Positions 18,460-27,663 are shown, numbered from the stretch's first letter. The stretch is DNA of 64,000 bases from Mycobacterium sp. 155 (GCF_000373905.1 NZ_KB892705.1:2499020-2563019), one strand, 5' to 3'. Notes: a model not told the origin generated them from the sequence alone. Program-made: numbers and translations.

Positions 18460-19161
18460 TCAGCCCAGGTCGATGACGATGACGCTGGTGTTGTCGCTGC
18501 CGCCGGCATTGTTGGCCACCTCGATCAACCGCTGAGCTGCCGTCGCGGGCTCCACCGTGCCGGCCGCCTCAGCGATCGAGGACTCATCGGCGGCCGCGAA
18601 CAAGCCGTCGCTACAGATCAGCAGCCGGTCACCAGGGAGACAGTCGAGATCGGCGACATCGACACGGATCACCGGCCCGATGCCGAGCGCACGGGTGAGC
18701 AAGTGGCGGTGTGGATGGAAGCGGGCCTCCTCGCGGGTGATCTCCCCGGCCTGCACCAGCTCACCGGCCACACTGTGATCGGCCGTGAGCTGCTCCATCC
18801 GGCCGTCCCGAATTCGGTAGAGCGGCGAGTCGCCGATGTTGAGGACCATGGGGCCACCCTGTTCGGTATCGAACATCGCCACTACGGTCAGTGTGCAGCC
18901 CGAGCTTGCGCCTTCTGCCGTGACGAGAGCGCTGACGCGTTCATTGGCCTGCCGCACCGCGACCATCAGCCCGTCCCGGTCAGGCACGGCGACGAAACCG
19001 GCCCGCAACATGTCCAGCGCCAGCCGGCTGGCGTGGTCACCGACCGCGCCGAAGCCGTCGGCGATGGCATACAGCACCCCCTCGACGAGCACAGCATCCT
19101 GGTTGCTGACCCGGACGGGGCCCTGATCGGTGGCCGTCGCGGCCGCGAGCACTGTCGCCAT
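18460..19161 (-). CDS. PP2C-family Ser/Thr protein phosphatase
   Basis: 233 residues, a compact metal-dependent phosphatase domain only. Metal-binding and core motifs appear in order: SNQDAVLVEGVLYAIADGFG (about 20-39), NIGDSPLYRIRDG, LLICSDGLFAA and GGSDNTSVIVIDLG. There is no membrane segment, unlike PstP, so it acts in the cytosol. It starts 8 bases after the stop of the ParA-like gene, so the two are one operon. I do not recall a PP2C gene at this place in M. tuberculosis. Start ATG 19161 (MATVLAAATATDQGPVR); longer starts fall inside the ParA gene. Confidence 0.88.
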   Translation of the reverse strand: MATVLAAATATDQGPVRVSNQDAVLVEGVLYAIADGFGAVGDHASRLALDMLRAGFVAVPDRDGLMVAVRQANERVSALVTAEGASSGCTLTVVAMFDTEQGGPMVLNIGDSPLYRIRDGRMEQLTADHSVAGELVQAGEITREEARFHPHRHLLTRALGIGPVIRVDVADLDCLPGDRLLICSDGLFAAADESSIAEAAGTVEPATAAQRLIEVANNAGGSDNTSVIVIDLG

Positions 19162-19169
19162 GGTTCCTG

Positions 19170-19979
19170 CTACACGACTTCGGGTGTGAAGGTGGCCATC
19201 GCCTTCCCGGACTTCCAATACCTGCGCAGGGCCTCGGCCAGCTGCCGGTAGGCCTCCGCGCCCTTGTTCTTTCGGCCGGCCAGTACCGACACACCTGACG
19301 CAGTGGCCTCGGCGAATCGAACAGTACGCGGGATGGGCGGTGCCAACACCGGCAGCTGATAGCGGTCCGCCACATCGAGCAGTACGTCACGGCTGTGGGT
19401 CGTGCGCGAGTCATAGAGCGTTGGCAACGCGCCCAGCAGCGTGAGATCGGCGTTGGTGATCTGCTGAACGTCAGCGATGGTGCGCAGGAACTGCCCGACG
19501 CCGCGGTGCGCCAACGTTTCGCATTGCAGCGGCACGATCACCTCATTGGCGGCGGTCAGGCCGTTGAGAGTGAGCACCCCCAGCGACGGCGGGCAGTCGA
19601 TGATCACCACATCAAAGGAGTCGGCGACCTTGGCCAGGGCACGTTTGAGTGCGTACTCGCGACCCGCCCGCATCAACAACATGGCCTCAGCACCGGCCAG
19701 GTCGATGTTGGCCGGCAACAGCGTCATACCTTCATCGGTCTGCACCAGCGCTGCGTCCGGCTCGACTTCGCCGAGCAGCACCTCGTGTACCGACACCAGA
19801 AGCTTGTCGGGATCCTGGCCCAAGGAGAACGTCAGACACCCCTGCGGATCCAAGTCGACCAGTAGTACCCGCTGACCGAGTTCGACCATCGCCGCGCCCA
19901 ACGACGCCACTGTCGTCGTCTTGGCTACCCCACCCTTTTGATTGGCGACCGCTAGTACCCGCGTCACACCTTCATCCAA
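19170..19979 (-). CDS. ParA/Soj-like P-loop ATPase (Rv3213c homologue)
   Basis: 269-residue ParA/MinD-family ATPase. The deviant Walker A KGGVAKTTT (near residue 15) has the signature second Lys, with DLDPQG at switch I and VVIIDCPPSLG at Walker B. No ParB partner is adjacent, and the chromosomal parAB pair is normally near oriC, so this is an orphan ParA that may position another cargo. Upstream of ATG 19979 is GGGAG with 9-base spacing; GTG 19967 (VTRVLAVANQ) is the alternative. Followed by the PP2C gene. Confidence 0.88.
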   Translation of the reverse strand: MDEGVTRVLAVANQKGGVAKTTTVASLGAAMVELGQRVLLVDLDPQGCLTFSLGQDPDKLLVSVHEVLLGEVEPDAALVQTDEGMTLLPANIDLAGAEAMLLMRAGREYALKRALAKVADSFDVVIIDCPPSLGVLTLNGLTAANEVIVPLQCETLAHRGVGQFLRTIADVQQITNADLTLLGALPTLYDSRTTHSRDVLLDVADRYQLPVLAPPIPRTVRFAEATASGVSVLAGRKNKGAEAYRQLAEALRRYWKSGKAMATFTPEVV

Positions 19980-20024
19980 GCACGCTCCCGGCAGGCACCG
20001 TCAGACGTGCGGCAGAATCACCGT

Positions 20025-20639
20025 ATGAGCGCCCCACAGCACCGCCTCATGCTGCTCCGTCACGGTGAGACCGAATGGTCCAAGTCGGGTCAGCACACGG
20101 GCCGCACCGATCTTGATCTCACCGATACCGGACGAGAGCAGGCCAAGTCGGCAGCCGCGGTGCTGGCCGACCTGCAACCGCAGAACCCGATTGTGATCAG
20201 CAGCCCGCGGCTCCGCGCACAGGAGACCGCCGAGCTGGCCGGCCTGACCATCGACGAAGTATCTCCGCTGCTCGCCGAATGGGATTACGGCGAGTACGAG
20301 GGGCTGACTCCCCAACAGATCCATGCGATGGTGCCGGACTGGATGGTGTGGACACACGGCGGCCCGGGAGGGGAAAGCCCGGCCGATGTCAGTGCCCGCG
20401 CCGACCAGGCGATCGAGCTGGCGTTGGGGTACCTGGAGAGCCGGGACGTGGTGTTCGTCGGACATGGCCATTTTTCGCGGTCGGTGCTGACCCGATGGGT
20501 GGAGCTGCCGATAGCCGAAGGCATCCGGTTCACGATGGAGACGGCCTCGGTCGCGGTCTGCGGCTTCAAAGACGGTGTGCGGCAAATCACTGCACTCGGC
20601 CTCACCAGCCGCACCAATCCGTGCCCGCCGCCACACTGA
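20025..20639 (+). CDS. gpm2: Histidine phosphatase (Gpm2/Rv3214 homologue)
   Basis: 204-residue member of the phosphoglycerate-mutase-like histidine phosphatases. The phospho-accepting His is in LLRHGETEW (near residue 11), followed by HTGRTDLDLT; the second His is in VFVGHGHFSRS near 152. The M. tuberculosis orthologue was annotated as a mutase but characterised as a phosphatase. It overlaps the start of the isochorismate synthase gene by 19 bases. Start ATG 20025 (MSAPQHRLMLLRHGE). Confidence 0.87.
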   Translation: MSAPQHRLMLLRHGETEWSKSGQHTGRTDLDLTDTGREQAKSAAAVLADLQPQNPIVISSPRLRAQETAELAGLTIDEVSPLLAEWDYGEYEGLTPQQIHAMVPDWMVWTHGGPGGESPADVSARADQAIELALGYLESRDVVFVGHGHFSRSVLTRWVELPIAEGIRFTMETASVAVCGFKDGVRQITALGLTSRTNPCPPPH

Positions 20640-21724
20640 ACCCCGGGTTCGTGCTGGCTGGGCCGTCCGGGGTGCTGATCACCGAAGGCGTGCGTACCGG
20701 CTACTCGCGAATCCCCGACGCGCAATCCGCACTGCAATCCGGGGCGGCATCAATCATATTGGGCGCGTTGCCGTTTGACACGACACGGCCGGCCGCGCTG
20801 TACGAACCGGTAACGGTCCACCGACCCGAGGCGCTGCCCGACTGGCCGGCCGGACCGTCACCTTCCGTGACGTTCCGGGAGACACTGCCGGCCAGCGCGG
20901 TGCACCGCGACCGGGTCGCCGAAGCCGTGACTCGGTTGCGGGATCCCGCCACAGCGCTGGACAAGGTGGTGCTGGCCCGGGCACTTCAGCTCACCGCGGA
21001 CGGCCCGTGGGACCCCCGCACCGTGCTGCGCAGGCTGGCCGATGCCGATCCAGCCGCCACGGTGTATCTCGCGGACCTGTCCCCGGCGGGCCCGCGATAT
21101 GCCGGAACCGTCCTGGTGGGAGCCAGCCCCGAACTGCTGGTCGCCCGCAAAGGTGACACGGTGATCTGCCAGCCCTTCGCTGGTTCGGCGCCACGGTCAA
21201 CCGATCCGGCCACCGACGCTGCCAACGCGGCCGCACTGGCAGCGTCGGCGAAGAACCGCCACGAGCATCAACTGGTCGTAGACGTCATGCGCAAAGCCCT
21301 CGATCCACTGTGCGTCGAGCTGCAGATCGCCGCCGAACCCGAATTACACGGCACCGACGCGCTGTGGCACCTGAGCACGCCAATGCGTGGGCGGTTGCGC
21401 GGAAAAGACATCACGGCAATCGATCTGGCGCTCGCCCTGCACCCCACCCCCGCGGTGGGCGGGGTGCCCACCGGCACGGCCGCTGCGCTGATCGGCGAGT
21501 TGGAGGGTGACCGCGGGTTCTACGCGGGGGCGGTCGGTTGGTGCGATGCCGACGGCGACGGTCGCTGGGTGGTGTCGATCCGGTGCGCCGTGCTGTCCCC
21601 GGACCGCCGGGAGGCCTTGGCCCACGCCGGTGGCGGCATCGTTGCCGAATCCGATCCCGATGACGAAGTCGACGAGACCACAACGAAATTCCGGACCATA
21701 CTGGCAGGACTGGGGGCAGCATGA
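20621..21724 (+). CDS. entC: Isochorismate synthase (EntC/MenF type)
   Basis: 367-residue chorismate-utilising enzyme making isochorismate, in mycobacteria for menaquinone or salicylate-derived siderophores. Seen: LDKVVLARAL with the general-base Lys, QPFAGSAPR, KNRHEHQLVVD, HPTPAVGGVPT, FYAGAVGW and GGIVAESDPDDE. Start GTG 20621 lies inside the end of gpm2 and gives an N-terminus resembling M. tuberculosis EntC; GTG 20651 is the alternative. It overlaps the GNAT gene by ATGA, so gpm2-entC-GNAT form one operon. No siderophore genes are adjacent, which favours the menaquinone role. Confidence 0.88.
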   Translation: MPAATLNPGFVLAGPSGVLITEGVRTGYSRIPDAQSALQSGAASIILGALPFDTTRPAALYEPVTVHRPEALPDWPAGPSPSVTFRETLPASAVHRDRVAEAVTRLRDPATALDKVVLARALQLTADGPWDPRTVLRRLADADPAATVYLADLSPAGPRYAGTVLVGASPELLVARKGDTVICQPFAGSAPRSTDPATDAANAAALAASAKNRHEHQLVVDVMRKALDPLCVELQIAAEPELHGTDALWHLSTPMRGRLRGKDITAIDLALALHPTPAVGGVPTGTAAALIGELEGDRGFYAGAVGWCDADGDGRWVVSIRCAVLSPDRREALAHAGGGIVAESDPDDEVDETTTKFRTILAGLGAA

Positions 21725-22215
21725 CCGAAGTGATCAGACGGGTACAGCCCGGCGACGAGGGCGAGATCGTTGCGATGATCCGCGAGCTGGCCGAGTTCGA
21801 GAAGGCGCTCGACGAGTGTACTGTCACCGAAACTCAGTTACACACAGTACTTTTCGGCGAGAAGCCGATGGCATACGGGCACATCGTCGAGATCGACGGC
21901 GAGGTGGCCGCCACCGCGGTGTGGTTCCTGAACTTCTCGACATGGGACGGCGTCGCCGGGATCTACCTGGAGGACCTCTACGTCCGCCCGGCCTTCCGAC
22001 GCCGCGGGCTGGCCCGAAAATTGTTGGCCACCTTGGCGGCCGAGTGCGTGAAGAACGGATATTCCCGGCTGACGTGGGCCGTGTTGAACTGGAACGTCAA
22101 CGCGATCGCGCTGTACGACGCTGTCGGCGGCAAACCGCAGACCGAATGGACCACCTACCGCGTGTCGGGTCCTGAGCTCAGCGCGCTGGCCGGTGAACAC
22201 GGCGAAGCGCGGTAG
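21721..22215 (+). CDS. GNAT N-acetyltransferase (Rv3216 homologue)
   Basis: 164-residue GNAT enzyme. The acetyl-CoA loop is [14 protein letters not shown] near 80-93, preceded by YLEDLYV and followed by [34 protein letters not shown] resembles diamine/polyamine acetyltransferases (SSAT type), so a polyamine-like substrate is a reasonable guess. It is coupled to entC by a 4-base overlap. Its 3' end overlaps the convergent ilvD by 61 bases, an unusual tail-to-tail overlap. Confidence 0.82.
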   Translation: MTEVIRRVQPGDEGEIVAMIRELAEFEKALDECTVTETQLHTVLFGEKPMAYGHIVEIDGEVAATAVWFLNFSTWDGVAGIYLEDLYVRPAFRRRGLARKLLATLAAECVKNGYSRLTWAVLNWNVNAIALYDAVGGKPQTEWTTYRVSGPELSALAGEHGEAR

Positions 22216-24077
22216 CCCGCCCGGCTCGCGGCCTCGATCAACGACACATCACGCACCGCACCCCGGTCCGCCGAGACAGCCATCGCGGCATAGGCCCGCA
22301 GCGCCGGTGACATCTCCCGGTCCCGGCGCCGTGGCCAGTACCCGCCGTCGTCCTCCAACCGGCGTCGGCGGTCGTCGAGTTCGGCGGCGTCGACCCGCAA
22401 TTCGATGCGGCGGGCCGGGATATCGATGTCGATCAGGTCCCCGTCCTGCACCAGCGCGATGACGCCACCAGCCGCCGCTTCCGGCGAGATATGCCCGATC
22501 GACAATCCCGATGAGCCGCCGGAGAAACGTCCGTCGGTGATCAGCGCGCACACCTTGCCGAGCCCGATGGCCTTGAGATATGAGGTGGGATACAGCATTT
22601 CCTGCATACCGGGGCCGCCGCGCGGACCCTCGTAACGCACCACGACGACGTCGCCGGGTCGCACCCGGCCGGTCAGTATCACGTCCTGCGCGGCCTCCTG
22701 GGATTCGACGACGATTGCGGGCCCACTGAAGCGCAGGATCGACTCGTCCACACCGGCGGTCTTGACCACACACCCGTCCTGGGCGAGGTTTCCGCGCAGG
22801 ATGGCCAGTCCGCCGTCCGCCGAATAGGCATGGGCGACATCGCGGATACAGCCCGATGCGGCATCCAAGTCGAGGCTCTCCCAGCGGCAGGACTGGGAGA
22901 ACGCCGAACTGGAACGCACCCCACCGGGCGCGGCGTAGAACAGGTCGACGGCCTCGGCCGAGACCGTGGGAGACCTCAGATCCCACTCATCGAGCCAGGC
23001 GGTGACTGAGTCAGCGTGTATTGCATGCACGTCGGTATCGAGCAGTCCGGCGCGCTGCAACTCCCCCATCACCGCGGGGATACCGCCCGCCCGGTGCACG
23101 TCCTCCATCAGGTACCTGCCGTTGGGGGCGACCTTGCAGATGCACGGAATCCGCGTGGACAGTTGCTCGATGTCGGCCAGCGTGAAATCCACGTCGGCCT
23201 CATGTGCCGCAGCCAGCAGGTGCAGGATCGTATTGGTCGACCCACCCATCGCAATGTCGACCATCATCGCATTGGAAAATGCTGCGGCAGAAGCGATGTT
23301 GCGGGGCAGCACGCTGGCGTCATCGCCGTCGTAGTAGCGCCGAGCCAGCCCCATCACCGCGGCGCCGGCATCTTCGTACAAGCGGCGGCGGGCCGTGTGG
23401 GTCGCGAGCGTCGTGCCGTTGCCCGGCAGCGCCAGCCCGATCGCCTCGGTCAGGCAGTTCATCGAGTTGGCGGTGAACATTCCCGAGCACGATCCGCAGG
23501 TCGGACAGGCGGCGGCCTCCACCCGTTCCATGTCGGTGTCGGAGACCTCGGGAGTGACGGCGTCGGTCATTGCCGAGATCAGATGCAGACCGCTGCGGAC
23601 AGTTCCGTCGACCAGCGTCGTGGTACCGCCCTCCATCGGTCCGCCCGAGACGAACACCGTGGGGATATTCAGTCGCAGCGCCGCCATCAACATGCCCGGG
23701 GTGATCTTGTCGCAGTTGGAGATACACACCAGGGCATCGGCACGGTGCGCGTTGACCATGTACTCGATCGAGTCAGCGATCAGGTCGCGTGACGGCAACG
23801 AGTACAGCATGCCGCCGTGCCCCATCGCGATGCCGTCGTCGACGGCGATGGTATTGAACTCCCGAGCTATTCCACCGGCCGCCTGGACCGCCTCGCACAC
23901 GATGCGCCCGACGGGCTGCAGATGGGTGTGGCCAGGTACGAACTCGGTGAAGCTGTTGGCGATAGCCACGATCGGCTTGCCGAAGTCGGCACCGGACACG
24001 CCGGCGGCGCGCAGCAAGGCCCGTGCGCCGGCCATGTTGCGGCCGTGGGTGATGGTCCTGGATCTCAAATCGGGCAT
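22155..24077 (-). CDS. ilvD: Dihydroxy-acid dehydratase, E. coli IlvD type
   Basis: 640 residues. Fe-S dehydratase of the IlvD/Edd family, which converts dihydroxy acids to 2-keto acids in branched-chain amino acid synthesis. Cluster Cys lie in [12 protein letters not shown] (near 119-130) and [19 protein letters not shown] (near 192-210). [15 protein letters not shown] at the N-terminus, [18 protein letters not shown] and [20 protein letters not shown] closely resemble E. coli IlvD, whereas the usual mycobacterial enzyme (Rv0189c) is shorter and of another subtype. A tail of about 20 residues beyond the family end overlaps the GNAT gene. It is divergent from a regulator gene and is not expected here by synteny. 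It may act on another sugar or dihydroxy acid. Confidence 0.88.
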   Translation of the reverse strand: MPDLRSRTITHGRNMAGARALLRAAGVSGADFGKPIVAIANSFTEFVPGHTHLQPVGRIVCEAVQAAGGIAREFNTIAVDDGIAMGHGGMLYSLPSRDLIADSIEYMVNAHRADALVCISNCDKITPGMLMAALRLNIPTVFVSGGPMEGGTTTLVDGTVRSGLHLISAMTDAVTPEVSDTDMERVEAAACPTCGSCSGMFTANSMNCLTEAIGLALPGNGTTLATHTARRRLYEDAGAAVMGLARRYYDGDDASVLPRNIASAAAFSNAMMVDIAMGGSTNTILHLLAAAHEADVDFTLADIEQLSTRIPCICKVAPNGRYLMEDVHRAGGIPAVMGELQRAGLLDTDVHAIHADSVTAWLDEWDLRSPTVSAEAVDLFYAAPGGVRSSSAFSQSCRWESLDLDAASGCIRDVAHAYSADGGLAILRGNLAQDGCVVKTAGVDESILRFSGPAIVVESQEAAQDVILTGRVRPGDVVVVRYEGPRGGPGMQEMLYPTSYLKAIGLGKVCALITDGRFSGGSSGLSIGHISPEAAAGGVIALVQDGDLIDIDIPARRIELRVDAAELDDRRRRLEDDGGYWPRRRDREMSPALRAYAAMAVSADRGAVRDVSLIEAASRAGYRASPCSPASALSSGPDTR

Positions 24078-24173
24078 ATGCCCATGCTTGTCGCCAATTC
24101 ACCGCGGGCGAAGACGGCCCCACCACTAGTACTGCCGGTACCAGGCTCACATCTCGAGCCTTAGAATCTGGCC

Positions 24174-25007
24174 ATGCCCAACCAGGCCGCTCGCGCTGAA
24201 CTGGGTGGCTTCCTGCGGATGCGCCGGGAGGCACTGGATCGGTCCGAGCGGAGCCTGCCACCGATCCGCGGCAGGCACAACGGCTTACGCCGTGAGGAAG
24301 TCGCATTCCTGTCGTCGATCAGCGTTACCTGGTACACGTGGCTGGAACAGGGTCGTGACATCAACCCGTCACGACAGGTCCTGGAGGCCATCGGGCAGAC
24401 TCTCGCGCTCTCGCCCGCCGATCAGGCGTATCTGCTTTCGCTGGCCGGGTTTTCGTCCGGCGGCACACAGCCCGTGCCGGATCCCGGCGAACCCCCGGAT
24501 CATCTGCGCCGGCTTCTTGAGGCGTTCGGCCGCTCACCGGCCTTCGCGATCGATCTCGATTGGGAGATCACTGCATGGAATCGCGCCTACGCGGCGCTGT
24601 ACCCGCGGGTGCGATCAGTCGCCCGCGAGGACCGAAATCTGTTGTGGCTGGTATTCACCGATCTGTCGATCAGGCAATTGATGCCCGACTGGGAGGTGGA
24701 GAGCCGACGTTTCGTGTCCGAGTACCGCATACAGAACGGGGCACGGCTCGACGAACCCACGGTCATTCACCTGCTGGATCGACTGCGCGCGGAAAGTAGT
24801 GACTTCCAACGTATTTGGGAAGACCACGCCATCGAGGGCTTTCAAACCCGGATTCGGCGATTCGACCACCGGCTGATCGGACAGACCGGGTTGGAGTATC
24901 ACCGGCTGACCCCGGCGGACCTCCCGGACGTCAGCATTGTCGTCTACACCCCGACTGACGCCGTCGCCGCCGCACAACTGGACCGACTCATCGACGACAC
25001 CTTGTGA
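24174..25007 (+). CDS. XRE-type regulator with MmyB-like ligand domain
   Basis: 277 residues. The N-terminal Xre helix-turn-helix covers about 8-80 (LGGFLRMRREAL, then GLRREEVAFLSSISVTWYTWLEQGRD). The C-terminal part from about 105 (PAFAIDLDWEITAWNRAYAALYP) is the PAS-like MmyB ligand-binding domain common in actinobacteria. Divergent from ilvD with 96 bases between starts, so it probably controls ilvD, itself or both; that is inferred from layout. Signal unknown; the family often binds fatty acids. Confidence 0.87.
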   Translation: MPNQAARAELGGFLRMRREALDRSERSLPPIRGRHNGLRREEVAFLSSISVTWYTWLEQGRDINPSRQVLEAIGQTLALSPADQAYLLSLAGFSSGGTQPVPDPGEPPDHLRRLLEAFGRSPAFAIDLDWEITAWNRAYAALYPRVRSVAREDRNLLWLVFTDLSIRQLMPDWEVESRRFVSEYRIQNGARLDEPTVIHLLDRLRAESSDFQRIWEDHAIEGFQTRIRRFDHRLIGQTGLEYHRLTPADLPDVSIVVYTPTDAVAAAQLDRLIDDTL

Positions 25008-25017
25008 CGGCGACTGT

Positions 25018-25407
25018 TCAATCCCGCCCGGACGTCCAGTGCACGGCCGACGGACTCAACAGCATGCCCAGCGCGACCAGTGCCAACACGCCAACGGCGA
25101 TGCCGTAACCGATCTGGTGGGACGTGAACACGTACCAAGCCACGCCGAGCAACAGCAGGTTGGCGAATACGCCGATGCCGCGGCCCCAGCGCCGACCCGT
25201 GATCAATGCCCAGCCGCCGGCCAGCACCCCGCCGCCGACCAGAAGGAACCAGAGCGCGGTGCCGTACCCGCTGACGATGTGCTGATCGGCCCCAGCCAGC
25301 CCGCGAACGACCAACACGACCGCGGCCACCAGACCCAGCACCCCTTCGGCGGCGACGAGGTAGCCCGCGTAGCGAACGATGGGCGGCTGCACAGGCGGTT
25401 GAGTCAC
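25018..25407 (-). CDS. Four-helix membrane protein (Rv3217c homologue)
   Basis: 129 residues with four hydrophobic segments ([20 protein letters not shown], then [32 protein letters not shown] and [16 protein letters not shown]). GTG 25407 overlaps the aroQ stop by 4 bases (GTGA), so it is translated from the aroQ transcript. No functional motif. Confidence 0.75.
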   Translation of the reverse strand: MTQPPVQPPIVRYAGYLVAAEGVLGLVAAVVLVVRGLAGADQHIVSGYGTALWFLLVGGGVLAGGWALITGRRWGRGIGVFANLLLLGVAWYVFTSHQIGYGIAVGVLALVALGMLLSPSAVHWTSGRD

Positions 25408-25844
25408 GACAGCTTGCCGGCGAGGTAGCGGACGGCGTACTCGTAGCCGGCCGGACCGGCCCCGGCGATCACCACCTCGGCGACACCGGACACATAGGAG
25501 TGGTGCCGGAACGGTTCCCGGCGGTGGATGTTGCTCAAATGCACTTCGGCGACCGGTAGTTCGACCGAGGTGAGGGCGTCGGGGATGGCCACCGAGGTGT
25601 GGCTGTAAGCGCCCGGGTTGATGATGATGCCCGCGCAATCGGCCCGGGCGTCGTGGATGGTGTCGATCAGCACGCCCTCGTGGTTACTCTGCACCGCGCG
25701 TACCTCGAACCCGAATTCAGCGGCCAGCGCGGTCACCGATCCCTCGATCTCGGGCAGGGTGGTCGCACCGTACACCTCGGGCTGGCGGGTGCCCAGCAGG
25801 TTGAGGTTGGGCCCATTGAGCAGGAGCAGTCGGCGAGCAGTCAC
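25404..25844 (-). CDS. aroQ: Type II 3-dehydroquinate dehydratase
   Basis: 146-residue shikimate-pathway enzyme that dehydrates 3-dehydroquinate. Family motifs: [20 protein letters not shown] at the N-terminus with the catalytic Tyr, [28 protein letters not shown] with the key Asn and His, and [18 protein letters not shown] (read [15 protein letters not shown] here). Length is normal for the family. Start GTG 25844; the frame stays open upstream, but that lies across the neighbouring divergent gene. In M. tuberculosis aroQ sits with aroC-aroK-aroB; here it stands apart, so it is either relocated or a second copy. Confidence 0.93.
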   Translation of the reverse strand: MTARRLLLLNGPNLNLLGTRQPEVYGATTLPEIEGSVTALAAEFGFEVRAVQSNHEGVLIDTIHDARADCAGIIINPGAYSHTSVAIPDALTSVELPVAEVHLSNIHRREPFRHHSYVSGVAEVVIAGAGPAGYEYAVRYLAGKLS

Positions 25845-25885
25845 GTTCGTACCGTACCGGCGCCGCACCGCTGTCGAGCAAGAGC

Positions 25886-25914
25886 GCGCCCCACCCCGAC
25901 GTAGGGTGGGGCGC
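25886..25914 (+). other. Perfect 11-bp hairpin abutting a start codon
   Basis: GCGCCCCACCC (25886-25896), 7-base loop CGACGTA, GGGTGGGGCGC (25904-25914). The right arm ends on the base before ATG 25915 and includes the only purine-rich stretch (AGGGTGGGG) that could serve as ribosome site. If transcribed it would hide that site; alternatively the palindrome is DNA-level. Confidence 0.75.
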
Positions 25915-26421
25915 ATGCGAATCGCCATGACGGTCGGGGCGGTCGCTGTCGCATCGGCATTCGTCCTGGCGCCCAGCGCGGCGGCCGACAGCGACGGCGC
26001 AGAGGCCGACGGCCAGGTGTTGACCGCCTTTGACACGCAGGACCCTGCGATCGGCCGGCTGGATCCCGCCTTGCTGGCCGCCATTCAGCACGCCACCACG
26101 GCCGCCGCGGCCGACGGCGTCACCATGACGATCAACTCCGGCTGGCGGTCACCGGAGTTCCAGCAGCGGTTGCTCGACCAGGCAGTCCAGACCTACGGCA
26201 GCATGGCCCTGGCCCGCCAGTACGTGCAGACGCCCGAGCAGTCCAGGCACGTGACGGGACAGGCGGTCGATGTGGGCGGCCCCGGCGCCGACGAGTGGCT
26301 CATCGCCAACGGTGCGCGGTTCGGCCTGTGCCGGATCTACGCCAACGAGCTGTGGCATTTCGAACTGGCCACCGATGCATTGGGCAACTGCCCGCCGTTG
26401 CTACCGAACGCGGCGGGCTGA
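25915..26421 (+). CDS. Secreted VanY-like (M15) D-alanyl-D-alanine carboxypeptidase
   Basis: 168 residues with a clear signal peptide ([20 protein letters not shown], cleavage after SAAA near 25). The M15 zinc peptidase core follows: [17 protein letters not shown], then [13 protein letters not shown] (His and Asp ligands) and ELWHFEL (third ligand His, catalytic Glu). It probably trims the D-Ala-D-Ala end of peptidoglycan stem peptides outside the membrane. One Cys pair (GLCRIY and GNCPPLL) could form a disulfide. Divergent from aroQ. Confidence 0.88.
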   Translation: MRIAMTVGAVAVASAFVLAPSAAADSDGAEADGQVLTAFDTQDPAIGRLDPALLAAIQHATTAAAADGVTMTINSGWRSPEFQQRLLDQAVQTYGSMALARQYVQTPEQSRHVTGQAVDVGGPGADEWLIANGARFGLCRIYANELWHFELATDALGNCPPLLPNAAG

Positions 26422-26444
26422 CAACCCCGATAGGCTCATGCCCC

Positions 26445-27416
26445 GTGCGCGCCGTCCTGATCGTCAACCCGAACGCGACGTCGACCACCCCTGCCGGGCG
26501 TGATCTTTTGGCGCACGCCCTGGAGAGCCGGGTGAAGCTGACCGTCGCCCACACCGATCACCGCGGCCACGCCATCGAGATCGCCCGCGACGCCACCGGC
26601 GACGGCGTCGACGTGCTCATCGTCCACGGCGGTGACGGCACAGTGAACGAGGTGGTCAACGGCATCCTGGGACACTCTGGCGGTCGGGCTAGCGCCGACT
26701 CGGCGCCTGCGGTCGCGGTGGTTCCGGGCGGCTCGGCCAACGTCTTCGCCCAGGCCCTCGGAATCAGCCCGGACCCGATCGAAGCCACCAATCAGCTCGT
26801 CGACTTGCTCAGCGAATACCGGCGCGGCGGACAGTGGCGGCGGATCGGTCTGATGGACTGCGGCGAGCGCTGGGCGGTGTTCACCGCCGGGATGGGTGTC
26901 GACGGGGCCGTCGTCGCGGCGGTCGAGGCCCAACGCGCCAAGGGCCGCAAGGTCACCGCCTCGCGCTATGTCCGGGTAGCGGTACGCGAGATGCTGGCCA
27001 GCGCCCGCAAGGACCCGGCACTCACGCTGCACCTGCCCGGCAGAGAGCCCGTGCCGGGAGTGCACTTCGTGTTCGTCTCCAATTCGAGCCCCTGGACCTA
27101 CGCCAACGCCCGCCCGGTATGGACCAACCCCGATACCACATTCGAGACCGGACTGGGCGTGTTCGCGACGACGAGCATGAACGTGTGGGCGAATCTGAAG
27201 CTGGTGCGGCAGATGTTGTCCCGCAAGCCGCGCATCGTCGCCAAGCACTTAATCCGTGACGACGATGTGTCGAGCGTGACAGTGACAAGCGACACGCCGG
27301 TCGCGTGCCAGATCGACGGTGATTACGCAGGACTCCGGGAAATTATGACGTTCACAGCTGTTCCAGAGGCTCTCCGCGTGGTCGCACCGCCGGTAAAAGC
27401 CCTTGATCTGCGATAA
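26445..27416 (+). CDS. Diacylglycerol kinase-family lipid kinase (Rv3218 homologue)
   Basis: 323 residues of the DagK/YegS/sphingosine kinase fold. Seen: VRAVLIVNPNATST at the start, nucleotide loop HGGDGTVNEVVNGIL near 64-78, and VAVVPGGSANVFAQALG near 95-111. The C-terminal domain has MGVDGAVVAAVE and ends with DTPVACQIDGDYAG. It probably phosphorylates a membrane lipid such as diacylglycerol or a glycolipid intermediate; substrate not readable. Start GTG 26445, 24 bases after the peptidase stop, so probably co-transcribed with it. Confidence 0.87.
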   Translation: MRAVLIVNPNATSTTPAGRDLLAHALESRVKLTVAHTDHRGHAIEIARDATGDGVDVLIVHGGDGTVNEVVNGILGHSGGRASADSAPAVAVVPGGSANVFAQALGISPDPIEATNQLVDLLSEYRRGGQWRRIGLMDCGERWAVFTAGMGVDGAVVAAVEAQRAKGRKVTASRYVRVAVREMLASARKDPALTLHLPGREPVPGVHFVFVSNSSPWTYANARPVWTNPDTTFETGLGVFATTSMNVWANLKLVRQMLSRKPRIVAKHLIRDDDVSSVTVTSDTPVACQIDGDYAGLREIMTFTAVPEALRVVAPPVKALDLR

Positions 27417-27497
27417 TCGGCCCGGTACCGTCGTTTGAGGGTGCAGGCGGGTCGAGTCTAGTACAACCGGGTAAGGGGTCTGGTAACAGACCGGGCA

Positions 27498-27513
27498 AGT
27501 GACATTGCGCACT
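27498..27513 (+). promoter_or_regulatory. CRP-type palindrome 1 upstream of whiB1
   Basis: AGTGACATTGCGCACT resembles the mycobacterial CRP (Rv3676) pattern TGTGA-N6-TCACA. The whiB1 promoter of M. tuberculosis is known to be CRP-controlled, and this site lies in the same intergenic region. A TTGACA that could be a -35 lies at 27530-27535. Confidence 0.6.
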
Positions 27514-27615
27514 TGTTAACTCGCGAGTATTGACATCTGTTCAGCCTGTGAAAGCATCGGATACAACAGTGCAGGATTGTTTCGCATGCACGCGTTAACA
27601 GCCGAAGAAAAAGCT

Positions 27616-27635
27616 TGTGCGCTCCATTGCGCACA
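27616..27635 (+). promoter_or_regulatory. CRP-like palindrome 2 near the whiB1 start
   Basis: TGTGCGC-TCCATT-GCGCACA, perfect 7-base arms with a 6-base spacer, 28 bases before the whiB1 start codon and just upstream of its AAGGAG ribosome site. It may be a second CRP site or a repressor operator. It lies 118 bases downstream of palindrome 1, so it would act at or after the promoter. Confidence 0.5.
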
Positions 27636-27663
27636 TATACATATCTGACAAGGAGTTAGATCA

